Source: Gallionellaceae bacterium (lineage in GTDB: Bacteria > Pseudomonadota > Gammaproteobacteria > Burkholderiales > Gallionellaceae). Taken from it: 6,036 nucleotides of DNA. Position numbers and translations under genes: made by a program. The notes under the pieces were generated by a model that had not been told where the DNA came from, made no database searches, and saw nothing but the letters and a program-made list of their open reading frames with translations. The DNA lies in the NCBI GenBank assembly GCA_003445795.1, contig DMCN01000082.1, positions 138 to 6,173 on the forward strand, in the 5' to 3' direction. Below are positions 1 to 5,633 of this stretch, in pieces. Each line of letters begins with the position of its first letter. Position 1 is the stretch's first letter.

Positions 1-455
1 AGCAGGTTGGTCTGGTCGGCGATCTCCTTGATGAGCTGCACGATGCTGCCGATCTGCGCCGCGCGCTCGGTCAGGTTTTTTACGTTCTGCGAAGTCTGCA
101 GGGTGTCGCCGGAAAGCGCCTCCAGACTACCGGCGATCTTCATCACCGCCTCGCGGTTGCTGACCGAGACGGTGGCCGCTTCGATCGCATTCTGTTTTTC
201 CTCGCGCATCAGGTTGGCCGCCGCGAGTTGGGACTGCTGCAGCGAAACGAATGATTCTCCGAAACCCTGCATGTTTCCATATATCTCGCGCGCCACCTCG
301 CACTCGATCCTAGCTGCATGCGCCTCGGCACGGGCGGTATCGCGCTCGGCCTGCAGCGTCGACAACTCGTTGCGCAATGACTTGTTCTCTTGTTCGGTAT
401 CGGCCAGACGTTGAACAATAGCCTGGTGATCCTGCTTCAATTTCCCGCAGAACAT
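1..455 (-). CDS. Methyl-accepting chemotaxis protein lacking an N-terminal membrane segment (5' part, truncated by window edge)
   Basis: Chemoreceptor that would signal to CheA through a cytoplasmic four-helix hairpin. The visible 151 codons start MFCGKLKQ and show no hydrophobic segment long enough to span a membrane, so the protein is probably soluble. Residues 5-55 are charged and heptad-like (coiled coil). Residues 60-135 look like the descending signalling helix. Near the cut, IVQLIKEIADQTNLL (138-152) is the start of the conserved MCP tip, where CheA and CheW/CheV bind. The ascending helix and any C-terminal domain lie outside the window. Short soluble receptors of this build often end in a zinc-binding CZB domain; that is expectation, not seen. 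The start follows a strong AGGAGG six bases upstream and lies 64 nt after cheA, so it is probably the last visible gene of the operon. Family call is firm; sensory role unknown. Confidence 0.9.
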   Translation of the reverse strand, partial: MFCGKLKQDHQAIVQRLADTEQENKSLRNELSTLQAERDTARAEAHAARIECEVAREIYGNMQGFGESFVSLQQSQLAAANLMREEKQNAIEAATVSVSNREAVMKIAGSLEALSGDTLQTSQNVKNLTERAAQIGSIVQLIKEIADQTNL

Positions 456-459
456 GGTG

Positions 460-467
460 CTCCTCCT
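460..467 (-). promoter_or_regulatory. Strong ribosome binding site of the soluble MCP gene
   Basis: On the minus strand AGGAGGAG lies just before the ATG at 453-455, with six bases between AGGAGG and the start codon. It is the closest match to the Shine-Dalgarno consensus in the window and fixes the start of this receptor gene. Confidence 0.8.
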
Positions 468-519
468 CGTTATTCGATGGCGCTCTTGGTCGCCATCATC
501 ATTATGGTGTCTCTTGTTG

Positions 520-2400
520 TTAATGCCCGCCGCGCACGTCGCTCAGCAATTCCTTGATATCGAGGATCAGCACGATATCCCCCTCGCTGGACATGGTCAC
601 ACCGGCCACCCCTTTGGGACGGAAGGTGTCCAGCGACTTGATCACCACATCCTCGTGACCGACGAAACCGTCCGCGGTCAGGATGAAGCTGTTGCTGCCG
701 AACTGCATGAGCACGCCGACCTCGGAATTCTCGTTGCTGCCCCAGCCGATGAGCTGCGCCAGCGGCAGCACCGGCAGCACTTCGCCGCGCACCACCATGG
801 TGGCCTTGCCGGACACCTTTTGCAGTTCCTGCTGCGTGACCGGCAGTATCTCGCGCACCATGGACAGCGGCACGGCGAAGGACTGGTCGGCCAAGCGCAG
901 CACCAGCACCGGCAGGATCGCCAGGGTGAGCGGCAGCGAGATCGAGAAAGTCGAACCTTTGCCCGCTTCCGACTGGATGCTGACCGTGCCGTTGAGTTTC
1001 TGGATATTGGTCTTCACCACATCCATGCCGACGCCGCGGCCGGACACGCTGGAGATCTCGTCCTTGGTCGAGAAGCCGGGCAACAGGATGAGTTCTAGGC
1101 AACGCGCTTCATCCAGCGTATTGGCCATCTCGGCGGTGATCAGCCCCTTCTCCACCGCCTTGTTGCGGATGACTTCCGGGCGCATGCCCTTGCCGTCGTC
1201 GGTGATGGTGATGAGGATGTGATCGCCTTCCTGGCGCGCCGAGAGTTCAACGATGCTCTTTTCCGGTTTGCCCGCGGCAAGACGATCCTCGGGAATCTCC
1301 ACCCCATGGTCCACGGCATTGCGCACCAGGTGCACCAGCGGGTCGTTGAGGTCCTCGATCATGGTCTTGTCCATCTCGGTCTCTTCGCCGACCAGCACCA
1401 ACTCGACATCCTTGCCGAGCGAGCGCGCCAGATCGCGCGCCAGGCGCGGATATTTCTTGAACAGACGCCCGATGGGCTGCATGCGTGTCTTCATCACCGC
1501 GTTCTGCAGGTTCACCACCAGCATGTCGAGCTGGCTGACGGACTGGTCCAGCTCGCGCAGGGTATCCGCATCGTTGTGTCCCTGCAGGATGTCGGAGCGC
1601 AGATGGGTGAGGCGGTTCTTGGTCAGGCCGATCTCGCCGGACAGGTTGAGCACCTGGTCCAGCCGCTCGGTATCGACGCGGATGGTCGTTTCCTTCGCTT
1701 CGCCGGTAGGCACATCGCCCGCGCGGCGACCCACGGTCGCGCCCGGCACGTCGGTGGTGCGGCGACCGAAGGCCTTCTTGGTGGATTCCTCTTCATTGAC
1801 CGCCGCCGCGATCTGCGTCTCATCGCGCTTCGCGCCGACCTGCGTGACGATGTCGGCACCAGTGAGCACATTATAGAGCGCGTCCCAATCCACATTGTCC
1901 GCGCCGGCCGGAGCGGGTGATGTCGGCGACGCCGGTGCTGCCGGCGCTGCCGCGACCGGTGCCGGGTCAGCCGGTTGAGCCTTGCTCTTGCTGATCGCCG
2001 CAACCGCCTTGCCGCTCAATGCATCTTTCAGCGCGCCAATCACCTCGGTCGGTGCCGGAGTCGGTTGCAGGCTCTGCTGCAGGGCACCGAACATCTTGCG
2101 CACCTCGGCTGTCGCCGCGAAGATCACGTCCATCAACTCGGCATTCAGCGTGAGTTCGCGGTTGCGCAGCTTGTCGAACAGGTTCTCGGTCAGGTGACAC
2201 AGCGTCACCAGTTCCGCCGCATTGAGGAAACCAGCGCCCCCCTTGATGGTGTGGAAGCCGCGGAAAATCTCGTTCAGCAGCCCGCTGTCGGAAGGATTCT
2301 TCTCCAGCTCCATCAGTTTGCTGTCCACATCGGACAGCATGTCGCCGGCCTCAGTCAAGAAGTCCTGCAGCAACTCTTCCATTCCCACGAAATCGTTCAT
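520..2400 (-). CDS. cheA: Chemotaxis histidine kinase CheA, P2-less form
   Basis: Cytoplasmic kinase of the receptor array; autophosphorylates and donates phosphate to CheY and probably the CheV receiver domains. From the chosen start it has 626 residues. P1/Hpt is at about 1-105, with phospho-accepting His50 in GFHTIKGGAG. An Ala/Pro-rich linker (about 110-235) holds no recognisable P2 domain. P3 dimerisation helices are at about 238-305. P4 ATPase is at about 306-488, with N box HLVRNAVDHG (357-366), G1 DDGKGM (401-406), F box PGFST (441-445), G2 GRGVGM (454-459) and G3 GKGSTF (480-485). P5, the CheW-like regulatory domain, is at about 490-622. All key residues are present, so it should be active. 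A GTG seven codons upstream (2421) is open, but the ATG at 2398-2400 has GGAG at ideal spacing and gives the usual acidic N-terminus. It lies 45 nt after cheZ. Confidence 0.97.
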   Translation of the reverse strand: MNDFVGMEELLQDFLTEAGDMLSDVDSKLMELEKNPSDSGLLNEIFRGFHTIKGGAGFLNAAELVTLCHLTENLFDKLRNRELTLNAELMDVIFAATAEVRKMFGALQQSLQPTPAPTEVIGALKDALSGKAVAAISKSKAQPADPAPVAAAPAAPASPTSPAPAGADNVDWDALYNVLTGADIVTQVGAKRDETQIAAAVNEEESTKKAFGRRTTDVPGATVGRRAGDVPTGEAKETTIRVDTERLDQVLNLSGEIGLTKNRLTHLRSDILQGHNDADTLRELDQSVSQLDMLVVNLQNAVMKTRMQPIGRLFKKYPRLARDLARSLGKDVELVLVGEETEMDKTMIEDLNDPLVHLVRNAVDHGVEIPEDRLAAGKPEKSIVELSARQEGDHILITITDDGKGMRPEVIRNKAVEKGLITAEMANTLDEARCLELILLPGFSTKDEISSVSGRGVGMDVVKTNIQKLNGTVSIQSEAGKGSTFSISLPLTLAILPVLVLRLADQSFAVPLSMVREILPVTQQELQKVSGKATMVVRGEVLPVLPLAQLIGWGSNENSEVGVLMQFGSNSFILTADGFVGHEDVVIKSLDTFRPKGVAGVTMSSEGDIVLILDIKELLSDVRGGH

Positions 2401-2404
2401 ATTC

Positions 2405-2411
2405 TTCTCCC
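2405..2411 (-). promoter_or_regulatory. Ribosome binding site deciding the cheA start
   Basis: On the minus strand GGGAGAAGAAT directly precedes the ATG at 2398-2400, with GGAG six bases away. It would lie inside the coding sequence if the upstream GTG (2421) were used, which favours the ATG. Almost the same string precedes cheY. Confidence 0.7.
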
Positions 2412-2445
2412 AAAACCACACTCGATACCCGGCACCCGGTACTGC

Positions 2446-3183
2446 CTAGAACCCCAGACTTTCGAGCAAGTCGTCCACCTGATCCTGGCTGGTGACCACG
2501 TCCGTGCGTCCCTTCGCACTGATGACCGGTCCGTTGAGTTGACCGCTGTTCAAATCCGCCTTCACCGAGGCGGGGGCGTTCTCCACCAACAGCGACAGCA
2601 GCTGCTGTTCCATGTGCTGCGTCACTTCGATGATCTTCTTGATGACCTGACCGGTCAGATCCTGGAAATCCTGCGCCATCATGATCTCGGTCAGTTGCGC
2701 GTTGGTCGCCTTGGTCTTGCGGGGTGTCTCGTGCAGGAAAGCATGGGTCTGGGTGACCAGATCCTTGAACTGCTGCACGTCGAGTTTCTTCTCGAACAAC
2801 ATATCCCACTGTTTGGCCAATTGCTGCGACTCGCTGCCCATCTTCTCGACCACGGGCTGCGCCGCTTCGGTGGCATTCAGCACGCGCTCGGCAGCCTGCT
2901 GTGTCAGCGTCGCCACATAGTTGAGACGGTCGCGCGCATCGGGGATGGTCGCCGCCGCTTTTTCGATCTCCTTGTTCAGACCCAGTTCGCGCAGGGTATC
3001 GTGCAGCACGCGCGCCATTTGGCCGATCTGGTTGATGACCTTGGTCTGCTCGCCGTCTCCGGCCGCAGCTGGCGTTGCGGCAGCCGGGGTTGTCGCCTTA
3101 TGCTCGTCATTGTTGGCCGCGATGATGCTGTCGAACAGCGCCTCGAGATCGTCTGAATCCTGTGTTGCAGTATTGGTAGCCAT
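2446..3183 (-). CDS. cheZ: CheY-P phosphatase CheZ
   Basis: Removes phosphate from CheY-P to end the motor signal. 245 residues, slightly longer than E. coli CheZ. An acidic N-terminus and an Ala/Thr/Pro-rich stretch (about 31-42) precede a long helical-hairpin body. The catalytic segment AQDFQDLTGQVIK (170-182) supplies Asp175 and Gln179, the equivalents of E. coli Asp143 and Gln147; Gln179 should position the attacking water. The protein ends in SQDQVDDLLESLGF (232-245), the family's C-terminal CheY-binding helix. The start is set at ATG 3181-3183, eight bases after the cheY stop, with GAGG at good spacing. A GTG at 3193-3195 that overlaps the cheY TGA is possible and would add four residues. 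The tight junction with cheY suggests coupled translation of enzyme and substrate. It lies upstream of cheA. Confidence 0.97.
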   Translation of the reverse strand: MATNTATQDSDDLEALFDSIIAANNDEHKATTPAAATPAAAGDGEQTKVINQIGQMARVLHDTLRELGLNKEIEKAAATIPDARDRLNYVATLTQQAAERVLNATEAAQPVVEKMGSESQQLAKQWDMLFEKKLDVQQFKDLVTQTHAFLHETPRKTKATNAQLTEIMMAQDFQDLTGQVIKKIIEVTQHMEQQLLSLLVENAPASVKADLNSGQLNGPVISAKGRTDVVTSQDQVDDLLESLGF

Positions 3184-3189
3184 GGCCAG

Positions 3190-3195
3190 CCTCAC
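3190..3195 (-). promoter_or_regulatory. Ribosome binding site of cheZ overlapping the cheY stop
   Basis: GTGAGG on the minus strand contains the cheY TGA stop (3192-3194) and serves as the Shine-Dalgarno of the cheZ ATG at 3181-3183, six bases downstream. Ribosomes ending cheY would finish directly on this site, consistent with translational coupling. The same GTG is the alternative cheZ start. Confidence 0.6.
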
Positions 3196-3590
3196 TTGTT
3201 TAACTGCGGAAACGCCGCAAATATCTTTTTCAGCTTCTCGTCCAGCGTGGCGGCCGTGAACGGCTTCACCACATAACCCGAAGCACCCGCTTGTGCCGCC
3301 TCGATGATGTTCTCCTTCTTCGCTTCCGCCGTCACCATCAGCACCGGCAGATGCTTTAGACCACCGTCGGCACGGATCGCGCGCAGCAACTCGATACCGG
3401 TCATGTTGGGCATGTTCCAGTCGGATACCACGAAATCGAACTTCTCGCCGCGCAGCTTGTTCAGCGCGTCGACACCGTCTTCGGCTTCCTGCACGTTGGC
3501 GAACCCGAGTTCCTTCAGGAGATTCCGCACGATGCGCCGCATCGTGGAGAAATCGTCCACCACCAGGAATTTTGTATCTTCAATGCCCAT
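3192..3590 (-). CDS. cheY: Chemotaxis response regulator CheY
   Basis: Single-domain receiver that, when phosphorylated by CheA, diffuses to the flagellar switch (FliM) and changes rotation. 132 residues, with the active site in the same numbering as E. coli CheY: acidic pair Asp12 and Asp13, phospho-acceptor Asp57 in VVSDWNMPNMTG, Thr87 in LMVTAEA, Tyr106 and Lys109 in GYVVKPFT. The Trp after Asp57 and the NMPNM loop mark it as a motor CheY rather than a generic receiver. There is no output domain. The start ATG (3588-3590) has GGAG six bases upstream. It follows an 86-nt gap after cheV and abuts cheZ, its phosphatase. Function is confidently assigned from the complete active site and the neighbourhood. 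Confidence 0.97.
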   Translation of the reverse strand: MGIEDTKFLVVDDFSTMRRIVRNLLKELGFANVQEAEDGVDALNKLRGEKFDFVVSDWNMPNMTGIELLRAIRADGGLKHLPVLMVTAEAKKENIIEAAQAGASGYVVKPFTAATLDEKLKKIFAAFPQLNK

Positions 3591-3676
3591 TTTCTTCTCC
3601 TAAATCTTTCTTGCAGGGTAGGCAAACTGCCCACGGTCGCATCCATTTTATAACGCCGCCACCCTGCCTGCTCCTG
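3591..3676 (-). promoter_or_regulatory. 86-nt leader between cheV and cheY with a hairpin and a weak -10-like box
   Basis: This is the longest gap in the block. In the minus-strand RNA, GUGGGCA and UGCCUAC (3618-3634, three-base loop) can form a seven-pair stem with one G-U. A second, wider inverted repeat pairs GCAGGGT (3661-3667) with ACCCTGC (3613-3619), and its inner edge overlaps the small hairpin by two bases. No U tract follows, so it is not an intrinsic terminator. TATAAA at 3647-3652 resembles a -10 box but has no good -35 at the right distance. The region ends in the GGAG ribosome binding site of cheY (3597-3600). Its role could be transcript processing or a minor internal promoter; this is inference. 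Confidence 0.3.
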
Positions 3677-4624
3677 CTACGTCAACAACGGGCGCAACGT
3701 CGACGACAGCACCATCGAATCGAACTTTGGCACGTAGTAATCCACACCGACGCGTTTGCCCATGGCGCGATTGGCGTCCGAAGAAAGCGACGAGTGCATC
3801 ACCACCGGGATATGGTCAAAGCGATGGTCGCCCTTGACGTTCTGGGTCAGCACATAGCCGTCCATCTCGGGCATCTCGGCATCGGTGAGGATGACCTGTA
3901 TCTGGTCATGCAGGTTGACGCCCGCACTCTGCGCGGCGTCGGCCATCGCCTTCAGACGCTCCCAGCCCTCGCGGCCATTGTTCGCCTGGATATGCTTGAC
4001 ACCCATCTTGTCCAGCACTTCGACGATCTTGCGGCGCGCGACCAGCGAATCGTCGGCGAAGAACACGCACAACTCGTGCTCCGACTCGACGCGTTCGACG
4101 TTGCCGACCACGCCCTCGCCGAAGGCGTCGGCGAGGATCTGCTCGACATCGAGGATGGACACCAGCGAACCGTCGTCCAGTTCGGTGATGGCCGTGATGA
4201 GTGCGGCCTTGTCGGACAGCATGCCCTCGGTCGGACGCACCTTGTCCCAGTCAACGCGGATGATGCGATCCACACTCTCCACCAGAAAGCCGAGGATATG
4301 ACGGTTGAACTCGGCCACCAGCATGGTCGCCTGCGGCCCCTTCGACTTCATGCCCATGAATTTCGCCAGATTCAGCACCGGCATGACATGGCCGCGCAGA
4401 CTGACGATGCCGTCCACGCCGCCGGGCATATTGGGGGTGCGGGTGATCTTGCCGATCTGGCACACTTCCTTCACCTTGAATACGTTGATACCGAACTTCT
4501 CGTTGCCGCCGAGGCTGAACAACAGGATCTCCATCTTGTTGGTGCCCGCCAGATTGGTGCGCGCATCGATCTGGTCCAGCATCCCGTCCTGCCCGGTTCT
4601 CAACATGTCTTCCGCATAAGTCAT
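3677..4624 (-). CDS. cheV: CheV coupling protein (CheW domain plus receiver), promoter-distal copy
   Basis: Coupling protein linking receptors to CheA, with an added receiver that CheA can phosphorylate, giving a form of adaptation or a phosphate sink. 315 residues. The CheW-like domain spans about 16-165, with conserved GTNKMEILLF (27-36), FGINVFKVKEV (44-54), RTPNMPGGVDGIVSLRG (62-78) and PVLNL (82-86). The receiver spans about 185-315: acidic pair Asp191/Asp192 in FFADDS, phospho-acceptor Asp248 in LTDAEMPEMDG, Ser278 in the Thr87 position (MHSSLSS) and Lys300 in YVPKF. All catalytic residues are intact. It begins 16 nt after the other cheV stop, with GGGGGAG seven bases before the ATG. 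It is clearly a paralogue of its upstream neighbour but diverged, with an eight-residue longer N-terminus, a shorter CheW loop and a different linker. cheY follows. Confidence 0.97.
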   Translation of the reverse strand: MTYAEDMLRTGQDGMLDQIDARTNLAGTNKMEILLFSLGGNEKFGINVFKVKEVCQIGKITRTPNMPGGVDGIVSLRGHVMPVLNLAKFMGMKSKGPQATMLVAEFNRHILGFLVESVDRIIRVDWDKVRPTEGMLSDKAALITAITELDDGSLVSILDVEQILADAFGEGVVGNVERVESEHELCVFFADDSLVARRKIVEVLDKMGVKHIQANNGREGWERLKAMADAAQSAGVNLHDQIQVILTDAEMPEMDGYVLTQNVKGDHRFDHIPVVMHSSLSSDANRAMGKRVGVDYYVPKFDSMVLSSTLRPLLT

Positions 4625-4640
4625 CTTTTCTCTCCCCCGA

Positions 4641-5585
4641 TCACGCCAGCAGACGCGTCAGCGTCTGCGCCAGTTTCTGCGGCTCGAATTTCGGCACATA
4701 TTCATCCACCCCAACGGTCTTGCCAAGTTGCTGGTTGGACGAACTGGACAACGATGAATGCATCAATACCGGTATGCCGGCGAAACGTTTGTCCGCCTTG
4801 ATCTTGCGTGTCAGCATATAGCCGTCCATCTCCGGCATCTCCACATCCGTAAGGATCACCTGGATCAGGTCCTTCAATGGCGTATGCGACGCGTCGGCAT
4901 AATCCGCCATCTTCGCCAGCTCTATCCAGGCCTGGCGCCCGTTGATCGCCGCGATGGATTTGACCCCCATGGCATCCAGGGTGCGCTGGATCTGGTGCCG
5001 CGCCACCGATGAATCGTCGGCAAAGAACACTGTCCGGTCCGGCCTGTTGATTGCTTTCACGCTCTTGATGATCATGTCGTCGGCATCGAAACGGCTGGTC
5101 TCCGACAACACCTTTTCCACGTCCATCATCATCACCAGCCGGCCGTCCTTCAATTCGGTGATGGCGGTCACCAGACCGCCCATCTCCGCGACCAGCATGG
5201 CGGGCGGCACACGCATCGCCGACCAGTCCAGGCGCAGGATATTGTCCACCGCCTTGACCAGGAAACCCTGGGTGTGACCGTTGTACTCGGTGACGATCAT
5301 GATGTCGGCCTTTTCCTCGGTCTGGATGCCGGCATATTTCGCCAGATCGATGACCGGCACCAGCGCGCCGCGCAAGCTGACCATGCCTTCCACGGCGTCC
5401 GGCATCTCCGGCGCGCGCGTGATCGGCGGGATGCGCATCACTTCGCGCACCTTGAACACATTGATACCGAAGGTCTCCTCGCGCCCGGTGCGCTTGTCCA
5501 GCCCGAGCGTGAACATCAGGATCTCCAGTTTGTTGGTGCCCGCCAGCTTGGTGCGGGCATCGATGTTCTTCAATAGTTCCGACAT
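4641..5585 (-). CDS. cheV: CheV coupling protein (CheW domain plus receiver), promoter-proximal copy
   Basis: Second CheW-receiver fusion, 314 residues, with the same role expected: receptor-CheA coupling tuned by phosphorylation. The CheW-like domain (about 8-160) carries GTNKLEILMF (16-25), FGINVFKVREV (39-49), RAPEMPDAVEGMVSLRG (57-73) and PVIDLAKY (77-84). A loop with the charged insert DKRTGREET (30-38) is longer than in the neighbouring copy. The receiver (about 184-314) has Asp190/Asp191 in FFADDS, acceptor Asp247 in LTDVEMPEMDG, Ser277 in MHSSLSS and Lys299 in YVPKF, so it should be phosphorylatable. The ATG at 5583-5585 is preceded by AGGAG at six bases. It lies 48 nt after an MCP gene and 16 nt before the next cheV, so it is likely co-transcribed with both. 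The CheV call is firm; which receptors or kinase it serves cannot be read from sequence. Confidence 0.97.
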   Translation of the reverse strand: MSELLKNIDARTKLAGTNKLEILMFTLGLDKRTGREETFGINVFKVREVMRIPPITRAPEMPDAVEGMVSLRGALVPVIDLAKYAGIQTEEKADIMIVTEYNGHTQGFLVKAVDNILRLDWSAMRVPPAMLVAEMGGLVTAITELKDGRLVMMMDVEKVLSETSRFDADDMIIKSVKAINRPDRTVFFADDSSVARHQIQRTLDAMGVKSIAAINGRQAWIELAKMADYADASHTPLKDLIQVILTDVEMPEMDGYMLTRKIKADKRFAGIPVLMHSSLSSSSNQQLGKTVGVDEYVPKFEPQKLAQTLTRLLA

Positions 5586-5602
5586 TTCATTCTCCTCTGG
5601 TC

Positions 5603-5625
5603 GCGCCGGATGGTTGTGCCGGCGC
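5603..5625 (-). other. GC-only stem-loop in the mcp-cheV gap
   Basis: On the minus strand GCGCCGG and CCGGCGC form a perfect seven-base-pair stem around a nine-base loop, six bases before the AGGAG of cheV. No run of T follows, so it does not look like an intrinsic terminator. It could protect or process the transcript, slow RNA polymerase, or affect access to the cheV ribosome binding site. The structure is seen in the sequence; any function is inferred. Confidence 0.4.
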
Positions 5626-5633
5626 CCCCTGCC

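Noticed and set aside
397..404. GCCGATAC on the minus strand, similar to the sigma-28 -10 element
   Set aside because: It lies inside the MCP coding sequence and lacks a TAAA element 15 bases upstream.
470..502. Ten-codon minus-strand reading frame (MMMATKSAIE) between cheA and the soluble MCP gene
   Set aside because: Very short, no good ribosome binding site, and three consecutive ATG codons can arise by chance; kept only as a note since it ends just before the strong Shine-Dalgarno of the MCP gene.
1219..1920. Plus-strand open frame (233 codons) opposite cheA
   Set aside because: Antisense of the conserved CheA P3-P4 region; composition typical of a shadow frame.
2426..2441. Imperfect palindrome in the cheZ-cheA gap
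   Set aside because: Arms match at only six of seven positions with almost no loop; too weak to support an operator or terminator.
1975..3156. Long plus-strand open frame (393 codons) opposite cheZ and the 5' part of cheA
   Set aside because: It lies antisense to two unmistakable genes, is rich in His/Leu/Arg/Gln as expected from the complement of GC-rich codons, and shows no known domain or Shine-Dalgarno.
3647..3652. TATAAA as the -10 box of a promoter for cheY
   Set aside because: No TTGACA-like hexamer about 17 bases upstream and no sigma-28 pattern; not enough to annotate a separate promoter.
3572..4801. Long plus-strand open frame (409 codons) opposite a cheV
   Set aside because: Same antisense shadow: His/Asp/Leu-rich composition with no recognisable family, fully covering a clear CheV gene and running into the next.
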